The position numbers and the translations under genes are program-made. A stretch of DNA of 64,000 nucleotides from Albimonas marina (GTDB taxonomy: Bacteria > Pseudomonadota > Alphaproteobacteria > Rhodobacterales > Rhodobacteraceae): the NCBI RefSeq assembly GCF_029223255.1, contig NZ_JARHUC010000008.1:1-64000 (forward strand), in the 5' to 3' direction. The notes beneath the pieces were generated by a model, which was not told where the DNA came from, made no database searches, and saw only the letters and a program-made list of their open reading frames with translations. Numbering within the stretch: the first letter of the stretch is position 1; each line of letters starts with the position of its first letter. Shown here piece by piece: positions 7,138-14,660 of the stretch.

Positions 7138-7580
7138 CCGACGCTGCCTCGCCCGTCACCACCACCATCTTTAAAGTGGTCGAGGCCACCGGCCTCACGC
7201 CCCGCACTCTGCGCCATTGGGAGAGCGAGGGTCTGATCACCTCAAGCCGCACCGGCCGCACGTCGCCCCGCACCTATGACGCCGACCAGGTCGCCCGAAT
7301 TCGTCGGGTGATGGACGTGCGCCGCATGGGCTTCTCGATCCGCGAGGTGCGCGACCTGCTGGCGCTGGAAGCCGCCGGCGACGACGGCGCCCCGCTCGCC
7401 ACCCGCATGCGGATGTTCAACGCCCGCGCCGCCGCGATCACCGAGGCGCAGGAGGAGCTTCGCCGCGCCGCGTGCATGGTTGCCGAAGAGCGTCTGACGC
7501 TGCATCGGCGGGAGGCGGCGGGCGTTTGTAAGGTTCGGTCATCGTTGTCTGCTTCGCTCGTCGGAGAGGCGCGCGCATGA
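7134..7580 (+). CDS. MerR-family transcriptional regulator
   Basis: A 148-residue protein with the N-terminal MerR winged helix: FKVVEATGLTPRTLRHWESEGL, then TYDADQVARIRRVMDVRRMGFSIREVRDLL (about residues 12-80). A coiled coil follows (about 95-130). No cysteine-based metal site is seen in the short C-terminal region (a lone Cys at about 113 and another at about 135), so the signal is unknown. In phages, small MerR-like proteins may act as excisionase-type or early regulators. It is coupled to the preceding gene by a 4-base overlap. Confidence 0.8.
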   Translation: MTDAASPVTTTIFKVVEATGLTPRTLRHWESEGLITSSRTGRTSPRTYDADQVARIRRVMDVRRMGFSIREVRDLLALEAAGDDGAPLATRMRMFNARAAAITEAQEELRRAACMVAEERLTLHRREAAGVCKVRSSLSASLVGEARA

Positions 7581-7630
7581 CCCGCTCTCCCCTATTCTCG
7601 AGGCTGACGCTGCGGCTCAGCTTGCTAGGC

Positions 7631-8098
7631 CTAGTGACCTCGAACGTGAGGAAACGGCATCAGCTTCGAGAGCTTGTCGACGCGCAGCGTGCTGCGACGA
7701 TACAGCTCCCACTCGCGGCGAGACGCATCCCGATGCCTCGCTCGCAACGGGCGGCGCAACCGCCATTCCTCCAGCGGGCGAGGCGTGTGGTCTTGGTCGA
7801 GCCGTCGCTCGAACTCGTCGACCAAAGAAGAGGAAATGCGCTCCGGCAGCAGCACAACGTCAATCACGGCACAGAGCATCGCAAGCCGGAGACGTCCCAC
7901 GGTCGGCTCGACCTCGAGCCAGGCGTCGACAACGTCAAGAATGTCGTCCGGATCTGTATCGGCCGCCGTCGTCGGGCCAAGTATCGCGCAGGCGATATCC
8001 GCCAACACATCGTAGGCAATGGTCGTGGGCAGGCTGGCGAGGAAACCCAGTATCGTGGCTTTCGCTTCGAGCCAGGCGAAATCAGCCTCGTCGGGCAT
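7631..8098 (-). CDS. Hypothetical protein, 155 residues, on the opposite strand to its neighbours
   Basis: Not recognised. An acidic N-terminal half of hydrophobic helices (FAWLEAKATILGFLASLPTTIAYD, then VLADIACAILG) is followed by a very basic second half (RLRRPLRARHRDASRREWELYRR). The start is well supported by AGGAGG 6 bases before the ATG. It is the only leftward gene between 6,255 and 14,615, which suggests an independently transcribed accessory gene of the phage. An immunity or toxin-type role would be a guess. Confidence 0.6.
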   Translation of the reverse strand: MPDEADFAWLEAKATILGFLASLPTTIAYDVLADIACAILGPTTAADTDPDDILDVVDAWLEVEPTVGRLRLAMLCAVIDVVLLPERISSSLVDEFERRLDQDHTPRPLEEWRLRRPLRARHRDASRREWELYRRSTLRVDKLSKLMPFPHVRGH

Positions 8099-8144
8099 GA
8101 GCTCGCCTCCTTTCTAGATTCGCGCCGCGAAATCATGCCGCGCA

Positions 8145-8180
8145 GATCCGTCTGCCGCACGCATTTCCGTCTGACGGATC
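8145..8180. repeat. Inverted repeat between divergent genes
   Basis: Arms GATCCGTC (8145-8152) and GACGGATC (8173-8180) are perfect and separated by 20 bases. Each arm also sits in its own small dyad (GCAGA-tccg-TCTGC and CCGTC-t-GACGG). It lies between the leftward gene starting at 8098 and the rightward gene starting at 8320, a natural place for a shared operator. Confidence 0.45.
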
Positions 8181-8319
8181 AGGATTCCGCAGTCTCTTCA
8201 TCTCGTTGGCGACGTCGCGGGTGTGGTCGCAATTTGCACCCGACCGCGGTGCAACTGCAAACGCATCTCCCGGCGCAGAGCTTTGGCTTCGACGCCTGCA
8301 GCGCGACGGAGCCGGTCCG

Positions 8320-8619
8320 ATGAGACCAGTTGCGCGAGAGGCCGAAAGCCAAGATCCGCCGTGTGCACGGCTCCATCTCGACGATCTCCGCTTCGCCGCA
8401 ACCCTGATCGCCACGCTCGCGCGCCAGGTCGAGACGGCGGCTAGCCACGCGGAACTGCGCAAGGCGCTGGAAGCGATCCCCGCCGCCCGCGACGCGCTGG
8501 AGGCCGCCATCGCCACGATCGAAGCGGGCGAGCCAATCCAACCCCGCAAGCCGACGCTCTGCGCCGAATGCTTCCGAACCGAGGGCGACGCGCATCGCCC
8601 CTGGTGCCCCCACGCCTGA
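8320..8619 (+). CDS. Hypothetical phage protein with C-terminal metal-site-like motif
   Basis: A 99-residue protein: a helical body (LDDLRFAATLIATLARQVETA, then a second helix to about residue 70) and a tail reading TLCAECFRTEGDAHRPWCPHA. The tail's C-x2-C, H and C-x-H residues could bind a zinc ion. I chose the ATG at 8320 because the frame upstream of it is Arg-rich and reads through the probable regulatory dyad. It is followed after 22 bases by the clamp-like gene, with GAGAGGAG ahead of that start. Function unknown. Confidence 0.6.
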   Translation: MRPVAREAESQDPPCARLHLDDLRFAATLIATLARQVETAASHAELRKALEAIPAARDALEAAIATIEAGEPIQPRKPTLCAECFRTEGDAHRPWCPHA

Positions 8620-8641
8620 GCCGAGAGAGGAGACCGCCGAC

Positions 8642-9394
8642 ATGACGAAGACGACGAACGATTTCGGTCCGCTAATCGCCCGCTTCGACGTGCGCGCGTT
8701 CCGCTTCATCACCCATTTCGTCGGGGCCGAGACGACGCGCTATTACCTCGAGGCGGTCCACGTCGAGCCGGTCGCCGCGGAGCTCGGCGGCGGCGTGGTG
8801 CTGGTCGCCACCGACGGCCACCGCCTCGGCGCCTACTGGGATGCGAACGGCAAGGCCGCGCGTCCCGTCTCGATCTCGGTCCCCAATCACGCCGGCTTCG
8901 AGCACATGGTCCACCGCTGGCGCCTGGGCGACCTCGCCATGCACGAAGGCATGGGACCTGACGCGCGGGTGTTCACCGCGCATCACTCCGCGGAGGACGC
9001 CTTCGCCGAGATCGTGCTGGGCTGCGAGAACGCAGGCTCCGAGCATTTCCCCAACTGGCGGAAGGTGGTGCCCTGGGGCCTGATGAAGGTCCAAGGCGGC
9101 ACGCGCGCCGAGTTCAACTGGCGCGTGGTCGAATCCTTCGCGGCGGCCTTCGCCGACGACGTGATCGACGACTACGACGGCGGGACGATACCGGCGGCCC
9201 GCATCCCGATGATCTTCGGCGACGACCTCACGGGACCGCAGCTCGTGCTGCGCGATGACGTGCCGGACTTCGTCGGCGTGATGATGCCCGTGGGCAAGCC
9301 CAAGCTGACCAAGGACAAGCCCGCGGGGCAGCTCTCCACAAAGCAGGTCAAGCGCCTGCTGAAGCTGGCTCCCGCGCCGGAGGCCGCGGCGTGA
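8642..9394 (+). CDS. Sliding-clamp-like (DnaN-related) phage protein lacking the first domain
   Basis: A 250-residue protein that reads like the middle and last domains of the DNA polymerase III beta clamp. The opening TTRYYLEAVHVE and LVATDGHRLGAYW match the clamp middle domain (RYYLNG, VATDGHRLA). EHFPNWRKVVP matches the interdomain F/Y-P-x-x-R-x-V-x-P. LVLRDDVPDFVGVMMPVG matches the C-terminal strand that normally ends in MPMRL, and a Lys-rich tail follows. Bacterial clamps have about 370 residues and three domains; this one is about one domain short at its N-terminus. A phage processivity factor is the best guess. Confidence 0.65.
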   Translation: MTKTTNDFGPLIARFDVRAFRFITHFVGAETTRYYLEAVHVEPVAAELGGGVVLVATDGHRLGAYWDANGKAARPVSISVPNHAGFEHMVHRWRLGDLAMHEGMGPDARVFTAHHSAEDAFAEIVLGCENAGSEHFPNWRKVVPWGLMKVQGGTRAEFNWRVVESFAAAFADDVIDDYDGGTIPAARIPMIFGDDLTGPQLVLRDDVPDFVGVMMPVGKPKLTKDKPAGQLSTKQVKRLLKLAPAPEAAA

Positions 9395-9657
9395 CCGGGT
9401 CCGCGCGCAGCTTCGCTCCGCCCAGCCTCGACGGCCGCGTAAGGGCCGTCGAGGCGCTTGCGGCCGATGCGAGGGGCATGGCCGCCGGCAGTTCCCCGTC
9501 GGCCGCCGAGGGGCGTCTCGCCCGCAGCAAGGCCGCCGCCGCCATGCAGGAGGCCGAGGCGGCCCTCCTGGCGCTCGACGCCCTGCGCGAGCGTCTGCTC
9601 TCCGCACATGACCTCGCTGCCGAGATCGTGCGCCAATCCGAGGAGAAGGCCGCATGA
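9391..9657 (+). CDS. Hypothetical phage protein, 88 residues
   Basis: A small Ala/Arg/Glu-rich protein, mostly helical and probably coiled-coil from about residue 40 to the end; not recognised. It overlaps the clamp-like gene upstream and the next gene downstream by 4 bases each, so all three are translated as one coupled block. There is no membrane segment or metal motif. Confidence 0.6.
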   Translation: MTGSARSFAPPSLDGRVRAVEALAADARGMAAGSSPSAAEGRLARSKAAAAMQEAEAALLALDALRERLLSAHDLAAEIVRQSEEKAA

Positions 9658-9890
9658 ACGTCATCCCCTTCGCCGGCGCCGAGGCGAGGCTCGCCCGGCT
9701 GGCGGCCTCGGCCTACGCGGTGGCCACATGCAACGGCTCGCCGACCCTCTACGTCGAAGAGCCCACGTTCGCATCCATCCAGACGCTGCGGGACGCCTGG
9801 GCGACGCTCGTCAAGGTTCGCCGCGACCGCGAGCTCGCGCGCCGGGCGATCGAGGCCGCTCGCGCCCCGGGCGGGGGAGACGCGGCATGA
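9654..9890 (+). CDS. Hypothetical phage protein, 78 residues
   Basis: Begins MNVIPFAGAEARLARLA and contains a short TFASIQTLRDAWATLVKVRRDRELARRAIE helix pair. It is unrecognised. It is joined to its neighbours by 4-base overlaps on both sides. Small basic helical proteins of this sort are common in the early regions of Rhodobacterales phages, with no assigned role. Confidence 0.6.
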   Translation: MNVIPFAGAEARLARLAASAYAVATCNGSPTLYVEEPTFASIQTLRDAWATLVKVRRDRELARRAIEAARAPGGGDAA

Positions 9891-10192
9891 ACGGGATAGA
9901 GAGCATCGCCGCCGAGCGTCTTCGCCAGTTTCAGGTCGAAGGCTTCACGCGCGAGCACGACGACGAGCATGCGTCCGGAGAGATCGCCAATGCAGCGCTC
10001 TGCTACGTCTGGTCGGCGATGACGGGCGCCCACCAGATGACGCCGCCACGTCCTCCGGTCTGGTGGCCGTGGGCGCATAGGTGGTGGAAGCCCAAGGACC
10101 GGCGCGCCGACCTCGTGCGCGCCGGCGCCCTCATCGCTGCGGAGATCGATCGGCTCGACCGAGCCGCCCTCCGAGACGGAGCGGCCCGATGA
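9887..10192 (+). CDS. Conserved small phage protein (IAAER...WKPKDRRADLVRAGALI type)
   Basis: This 101-residue protein belongs to a recurrent phage family recognisable by its order of motifs: IAAERLRQFQVEGFTREHDDEH at the start, a CYVWSA helix, a PPVWWPWAHRWWKPKDRRADL Trp-rich turn, and a closing helix AGALIAAEIDRLDRA. The acidic EHDDEH segment and the helical layout recall phage MazG-like nucleotide pyrophosphohydrolases, but that is only a suggestion. The ATG at 9887 overlaps the preceding stop by 4 bases. Confidence 0.65.
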   Translation: MNGIESIAAERLRQFQVEGFTREHDDEHASGEIANAALCYVWSAMTGAHQMTPPRPPVWWPWAHRWWKPKDRRADLVRAGALIAAEIDRLDRAALRDGAAR

Positions 10193-10293
10193 CCCGCCTC
10201 GCGTCCGGCTGGTGGATCGTCCCGGGCGTCCTGCTGGGCGCCGCCGGCTGGTCGTGGATCGCTTCCTTTTTCATCGCCGCATTCGGAGGCTGA
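10189..10293 (+). CDS. Small single-span membrane protein, 34 residues
   Basis: This short ORF starts at an ATG overlapping the upstream stop by 4 bases and ends 2 bases before the methyltransferase start. The peptide is almost entirely one hydrophobic span (WWIVPGVLLGAAGWSWIASFF, about residues 8-28) with a basic N-terminus, so it should insert with the N-terminus in the cytoplasm. Function unknown. Position, coupling and hydrophobicity argue that it is real despite its size. Confidence 0.5.
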   Translation: MTRLASGWWIVPGVLLGAAGWSWIASFFIAAFGG

Positions 10294-10295
10294 TC

Positions 10296-12149
10296 TTGAA
10301 CGACCTCTCAGGCCTCTTCGACCTCGCCGCCCAGGCCGACGCCGCGCCGCAGCGCGAGCTGATCGTCGACAGCTTCGCCGGCGGCGGCGGCGCCTCGACC
10401 GGGATCGAGATGGCGCTCGGCCGCTCTCCCGACTTCGCGATCAACCACGACCCCGAGGCGCTGGCGCTGCACGCGGCCAACCACCCCCAGACGGTGCACC
10501 TTTCGAAGAACGTCTGGCAGGTGGACCCGCTGGAGGTCGTCGGCCGACGGCCGGTCGGGCTCGCCTGGTTCAGCCCGGACTGCAAGCATTTCTCGAAGGC
10601 CAAGGGCGGCCGCCCCCTGTCGAAGGGCGTTCGCGACCTCGCGTGGGTCGTGGTGCTCTGGGCGAAGCGCGTCCGGCCCCGGGTGATCATCCTCGAGAAC
10701 GTCGAGGAGTTCCGCACCTGGGGGCCCCTGACCGCGGACGGGATGCCGTGTCCCGAGCGTCGCGGCCAGACGTTCGAGCGCTGGTGCGCCGAGCTGAAGC
10801 GCCTGGGCTACCGGGTCGAGTGGCGCGAGCTCCGCGCCTGCGGCTATGGCGCCCCGACGATCCGCAAGCGGTTCTTCCTGATTGCCCGGCGCGACGGCCG
10901 CCCCATCGTCTGGCCCGAGCCGACCCACGGCGCGCCCGACTCCGAAGACGTCGAGGCCGGCCGCCGGAAGCCTTGGCGCACCGCGGCCGAGATCATCGAC
11001 TGGTCGCTGCCGTGCCCGTCGATCTTCGACACGGCCGAGGAGATCAAGGCGAAGCACGGCCTGCGCGCGATCCGGCCGTTGGCCGACGCGACGCTGCGCC
11101 GGATCGCGCGAGGCGTGATGCGCTACGTGGTCGAGAACCCGCGGCCCTTCATCATCCCGGTTACGCACCAGGGCGACCTGCGGACCCACGACAGCCGCGA
11201 CCCGCTCCCCACGCTGACGGCAGCCAACCGGGGCGAGCACGCGCTCGTGACCCCGTTCGTCAGCTACGGCCAGCAGGGGGGGATGAACCGCTCGGCCGAG
11301 GATCCGCTCCACACGATTACCGCCAGCGCGAAGGACACCAACGGGCTGGTCGCCGCGACGCTCATCCAGACCGGGCAGGGCGAGCGCCCCGGCCAGGCGC
11401 CGCGCGTCCCGGGCATTGACAAGCCCATCGGCACCCAGGTGGCCGCCGGCGGCCGGCATGCGCTGGTCGCGGCGTTCCTCGCCAAGCACACCACCGGCGC
11501 CACCGGCGCGCCGCTGACCGACCCGGCCCCGACGATCACGGCGAACGGCTACGTGAAGCGTCCAGGCGGCGCCGCGCCGGTCGGCGTGGTCGCCGCCTAC
11601 CTCGCCCAGCACAACGGCGGCGAGGTCGGGCGACCGGCCGACGCCCCCGTCTCGACGCTCACGACCGCAGGATCCCACCAGCAGCTCGTCGCCGCATCCA
11701 TGGTCACTCTAAGGGGCAGCGACCGCCGCGCCGCCGCGGTCGACGCGCCCGTGCGCACGATCTCGGCCGGGGGCACGCATGCCGGCCTGATCGGGGCCTT
11801 CCTGACCAAGTATTACGGCACCGGCGACGGCGCCCAGGTCGACGGCCCCGCGCCCACCGACACGACCCGCGACCGCTTCGGGCTGGTCACCGTCGAGATC
11901 GACGGGGCGACCTACGCGATCGCCGACATCGGCATGCGGATGCTCACCCCGCGCGAGCGCTTCCGCGCCCAGGGCTTCCCCGACAGCTACCAGATCGAGA
12001 TCGGCCGGGGCCCGGACGGCGAGCCGGTGAAGCTGACCAGCACCGCGCAGGGCCGAATGTGCGGAAACAGCGTCTCCCCGCCGATGGCCGAGGCGCTGGC
12101 GCGGGCAAACGTGCCGGAGATGGCCGAGGGGCGGGAGGCCGCAGCATGA
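10296..12149 (+). CDS. Phage DNA cytosine-C5 methyltransferase with internal repeat region
   Basis: A 617-residue DNA (cytosine-5) methyltransferase; it would modify host or phage DNA using S-adenosylmethionine. Motif I is DSFAGGGGASTGIE (about 25-38). The catalytic loop is SPDCKHFSK with Cys at about 96 (PDC instead of the usual PPC). ENV is at about 134-136, RKRFFLIARR at about 190-199, LTPRERFRAQGFP at about 550-562 and GNSVSPPMAEAL at about 590-601. Between about 302 and 531, where the target-recognition region belongs, are seven copies of a D-P-x-P-T-[I/L]-T-A...H-x-L-V unit. I chose the TTG at 10296 because GGAGG lies 7 bases before it; an upstream ATG would add 28 Arg-rich residues. 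Confidence 0.85.
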   Translation: MNDLSGLFDLAAQADAAPQRELIVDSFAGGGGASTGIEMALGRSPDFAINHDPEALALHAANHPQTVHLSKNVWQVDPLEVVGRRPVGLAWFSPDCKHFSKAKGGRPLSKGVRDLAWVVVLWAKRVRPRVIILENVEEFRTWGPLTADGMPCPERRGQTFERWCAELKRLGYRVEWRELRACGYGAPTIRKRFFLIARRDGRPIVWPEPTHGAPDSEDVEAGRRKPWRTAAEIIDWSLPCPSIFDTAEEIKAKHGLRAIRPLADATLRRIARGVMRYVVENPRPFIIPVTHQGDLRTHDSRDPLPTLTAANRGEHALVTPFVSYGQQGGMNRSAEDPLHTITASAKDTNGLVAATLIQTGQGERPGQAPRVPGIDKPIGTQVAAGGRHALVAAFLAKHTTGATGAPLTDPAPTITANGYVKRPGGAAPVGVVAAYLAQHNGGEVGRPADAPVSTLTTAGSHQQLVAASMVTLRGSDRRAAAVDAPVRTISAGGTHAGLIGAFLTKYYGTGDGAQVDGPAPTDTTRDRFGLVTVEIDGATYAIADIGMRMLTPRERFRAQGFPDSYQIEIGRGPDGEPVKLTSTAQGRMCGNSVSPPMAEALARANVPEMAEGREAAA

Positions 12150-12766
12150 GCCTTGTCCCGTCCACCCAAACGTTGCGCAAACCTGAGGTCGAGCCTCAGA
12201 AAGTAGCCCGACTGCAAATCGGCGCCGCGTCGGACGGTCGTTCTCTGGGGCGTCGAACGGATCGCTCGGCCGGGACCTGGCTCTGTTCGCCTTGGGTATC
12301 GATCCGGAGGCAACCTCGCATAAGTGAACAATTTCACGTGAAGTGGGAAAGGTTTGCTTCCTGCAGGCAACGAATTTTTGGAGCTGCACTCAAGTTCGTG
12401 GATTTCTATGTGATATCAATCGGCGGGGTTAACTGGGGAGTTGCCCTCGCTGCGCTGGAAGCCGCGATTGAGATTTTGGAGTCGCGCTTGGCGGTGACGC
12501 GTCGCCTGCTGTCCATAGCTGGGGAGAGGCTGCAGGCGACGCTGATCCACCGTCTTCTGATTGCGATCACTGAGTCTGTGGATCACGCCCTGCAGGACCG
12601 CGCCGCCTCCGGCTTCGATCGCATCGGCCTCAATCTCGACCATCTCCTGACGATCGCCCGCCTCGCCGGGACAGTGACGGTTTCGGCCAGGAGCAAGGGC
12701 GACCCCGCTCGTCTCGTCGGCGACGATCCCGACGCGTTGTGGATCGTCATGCCGATGCGGCTCTGA
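12146..12766 (+). CDS. Hypothetical protein; C-terminus resembles the end of a DnaN clamp
   Basis: This 206-residue frame starts at an ATG overlapping the methyltransferase stop by 4 bases. The first 90 residues come from DNA with lower GC and atypical codons and look poorly coding. From about residue 90 on, the codon pattern is normal. The last 45 residues (IGLNLDHLLTIARL, then DPARLVGDDPDALWIVMPMRL) resemble the C-terminal strand of the beta clamp, which normally ends MPMRL or MPMRV. It may be a decayed or recombined clamp relative, or a chance match. A start nearer 12,400 is possible. Confidence 0.45.
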   Translation: MSLVPSTQTLRKPEVEPQKVARLQIGAASDGRSLGRRTDRSAGTWLCSPWVSIRRQPRISEQFHVKWERFASCRQRIFGAALKFVDFYVISIGGVNWGVALAALEAAIEILESRLAVTRRLLSIAGERLQATLIHRLLIAITESVDHALQDRAASGFDRIGLNLDHLLTIARLAGTVTVSARSKGDPARLVGDDPDALWIVMPMRL

Positions 12767-12775
12767 GGGCGCGGC

Positions 12776-13108
12776 GTGTCGCTCCCCGTTAGACAGGGAG
12801 CCGTCAGCGAGCCGCTGACGGGCTGGCGCGAGGATCGCGGCCTTGCGCACCCGCGGATCGCGGGGCGCGCCTACGGCTGCGCCTGGTGCGGCGAGCGCTT
12901 CCGGGCCCGTCGCGCGAACGCCCGATATTGCGGCCCCGCCTGCAGCTCGGCCGCCCGCGCTCTCGCAGCAGCGCACGGCCCGGAGCTGGTCGAGGCGCTG
13001 CTCGCGCATGTCGCCGCCCGCGGCCGCAAGGCGGGGACGCCGGAGCGGCTGCGCGCCGCCCAGGTCGCGGCCTTGCGCGCCGAACGCGAAGGGGGCGACG
13101 CCGCATGA
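12776..13108 (+). CDS. Phage zinc-finger-like protein (GTG start)
   Basis: A 110-residue protein with the motif CAWCGERFRARRANARYCGPAC (C-x2-C...C-x3-C, about residues 35-56), followed by SSAARALAAAHG and a basic helical tail. This C-W-C-G-x-x-F...R-Y-C-x-x-x-C arrangement is common in small actinobacterial and alphaproteobacterial phage proteins and probably binds zinc. The GTG at 12776 gives the only reasonable N-terminus. Its stop overlaps the ATG of the Xis-like gene. DNA binding is likely but unproven. Confidence 0.6.
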   Translation: MSLPVRQGAVSEPLTGWREDRGLAHPRIAGRAYGCAWCGERFRARRANARYCGPACSSAARALAAAHGPELVEALLAHVAARGRKAGTPERLRAAQVAALRAEREGGDAA

Positions 13109-13332
13109 CGAGCCCGCGCCTCCCCGTTCCGCCCCTGCAGATGGACGCCGATCTCGCCGCCGCCTATGTCGGCGAGCGGTCGAGGGCGACGTTCCTTTCG
13201 CGCGTCGGCGAGGTCTATCCTCGTCCGACGGCGCGACTCGGGAGGCGGGACCTATGGCTGCGGACGGACCTGGAATCGGCGGTCGACCGTCTGCACGGAC
13301 GAGGGCCCTCCCGCCTCGCCGACGAACTATGA
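13105..13332 (+). CDS. Probable excisionase / AlpA-like DNA-binding protein
   Basis: A 75-residue protein in the position expected for Xis, directly upstream of and overlapping the integrase start by 4 bases. The core MDADLAAAYVGERSRATFLSRVGEVYP, then RRDLWLRTDLESAVDRL (about 13-65), has the winged-helix layout of AlpA/excisionase proteins: a helix ending in A-A-x-Y, a turn, and then a W-x-x-x-D-L-E-x-A-V helix. It would bend attachment-site DNA for excision. Identity rests on pattern and location. Confidence 0.65.
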   Translation: MTSPRLPVPPLQMDADLAAAYVGERSRATFLSRVGEVYPRPTARLGRRDLWLRTDLESAVDRLHGRGPSRLADEL

Positions 13333-14615
13333 CCGGCCTGCCCCGCTACCTTCGCGAACGTCGCACGAAGTCCGGCGTCGCCTACTACTGGATCCCGCGC
13401 AGCGCGGACGTCGCCTCCGGCTGGATGATCTCCTCGGTTCCGCTCGGCCGCGACCTCGCGGCGGCGATCGTCCGCGCCGAGGCGCTGAACGGGGATCTCG
13501 ACGCGTGGCGCGCCGGCCTCGACACCTCGACCACCGCGGCCGCGCGGCCCGGCTCGCTCGACTGGATGCTGACGACCTATCAGGCGTCGCCGCGCTTCCG
13601 TCAGCTCGCCGTACGCTCGCGCGACGAATACCGCCGGCACATGGCGCACGTCAGCGACCGGAAGACGAAGCGCGGCCGCCGGGTCGGCGACCTCGCCGTC
13701 GCCGACTTCGACGGCGCTGCGGCGGACACGCTCTATCTGCGGCTGCAGACGGTCGAGGAGGAGGATGGAACGATCCGCCATCGCATCCGCCAGGCGGATT
13801 TCGAGATCGTGATCCTCAAGGCCGCGTGGGACGTCGTCCAGCGGCTGCACCCGGAAGCGTTCCCGAAGGGGAACCCGTTCCGAGGCGTGACCCCGGTCAA
13901 GCGCCGCAAAGCGACCAAGACGCCGGCTACGCGCGCCCAGGCCTATGCGCTCGCCGAGGCGCTGCGCGGCCTCGGGCATCCCGGCCTGGGGGCCGCGGCG
14001 CTGATCTGTTTCGAGTGGCTGCAGCGGCCCGAGAACGTCCTCGACGGGGCGCTCGCCTGGACGGACTACAGGCCCGGCGCTTCGGTTCGGATCGACCACT
14101 GGAAGACGGGAGAGACGATCGACCTCGCGCTCGCCTCGGGCGGGGTCGCGCTGTTCCCCGAGATCGAGGCCTATCTCGCGACGGTCCCGAAGCTCGGCGC
14201 GCCGGTCGTCTGCTGGACGGGCGACCATGCGAGGCGGCCGGGCCGCCGCGCCGAGGCCCCGGTCGCCCGCCCCTACACCCACCGGCACGCGCATTCGGTC
14301 GTGGCGCGGGCGCGCAAGGCCGCGGGCCTGCCGGATCACGTCACGCTCGCCGCGTGCCGGCATGGCGGCTTCACCGAATTGGGGGAGGCCGAATTGACGG
14401 ACGGCCAGATTCGCGCGCTGGGCGGACACCGCTCGCCGACCATGCCTGCGGTCTACGCGAAGCGGACCGACAAGGTCCGCGAAGGCGCGGCCAGGCGACG
14501 ATTCGAGATGCGCCAGGCGGAGGCCGGCGCGGGGTCGGATGGGACTGGATCGGGAACCAGAGTTGAAACGAGCCTCAGAAACCGAGTTGAAACGGGAGGC
14601 TCGAAACAGGGCTAA
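13329..14615 (+). CDS. Tyrosine-recombinase integrase
   Basis: This 428-residue integrase joins and excises the element at the adjacent tRNA gene. The N-terminal part (about 1-75) is basic and contains a short beta-type arm-binding segment; a SAM-like core-binding domain follows (about 77-190). The catalytic domain shows Arg233 in RPENVLDGALAW, Arg344 in LAACRHGGF (the usual preceding His is Ala), His367 in GGHRSP and the nucleophile Tyr376 in AVYAKR. It overlaps the Xis-like gene by 4 bases and ends 5 bases before the tRNA-Arg 3' end, the classic arrangement for tRNA-targeting integrases. The last 25 residues are encoded by a direct repeat. Confidence 0.9.
   Translation: MTGLPRYLRERRTKSGVAYYWIPRSADVASGWMISSVPLGRDLAAAIVRAEALNGDLDAWRAGLDTSTTAAARPGSLDWMLTTYQASPRFRQLAVRSRDEYRRHMAHVSDRKTKRGRRVGDLAVADFDGAAADTLYLRLQTVEEEDGTIRHRIRQADFEIVILKAAWDVVQRLHPEAFPKGNPFRGVTPVKRRKATKTPATRAQAYALAEALRGLGHPGLGAAALICFEWLQRPENVLDGALAWTDYRPGASVRIDHWKTGETIDLALASGGVALFPEIEAYLATVPKLGAPVVCWTGDHARRPGRRAEAPVARPYTHRHAHSVVARARKAAGLPDHVTLAACRHGGFTELGEAELTDGQIRALGGHRSPTMPAVYAKRTDKVREGAARRRFEMRQAEAGAGSDGTGSGTRVETSLRNRVETGGSKQG
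14560..14602. repeat. Direct repeat with nested inverted repeat next to the attachment site
   Basis: GAGTTGAAACG occurs at 14560-14570 and again at 14584-14594 (24-bp period). GAGCCTC (14570-14576) pairs with GAGGCTC (14596-14602). The block lies inside the last codons of the integrase, 19 bases from the tRNA 3' end. It fits arm-type integrase or Xis binding sites beside the crossover site. Confidence 0.5.
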
Positions 14616-14620
14616 GGTAT

Positions 14621-14660
14621 TGGCGCACCGGGGAGGATTCGAACCCCCGACCCCCAGATT
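14621..14660. other. Probable attachment site (att) in the tRNA-Arg 3' half
   Basis: The integrase gene ends 5 bases from the CCA end of tRNA-Arg, so the crossover most likely lies within the T-arm and acceptor stem of the tRNA gene. The element restores an intact tRNA. The second copy of the core should lie left of the window; none is found within 1-14,620. The core limits cannot be set from this window alone. Confidence 0.5.

Noticed and set aside
7577-8323. Plus-strand frame of 248 codons after the MerR-type gene
   Set aside because: It is antisense to the better-supported minus-strand gene 7631-8098, which has a strong ribosome site; the translation is Arg-rich and featureless.
12416-13009. 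Minus-strand frame of 197 codons
   Set aside because: Overlaps the zinc-finger gene and the frame 12146-12766, both with better codon pattern and coupling to neighbours.
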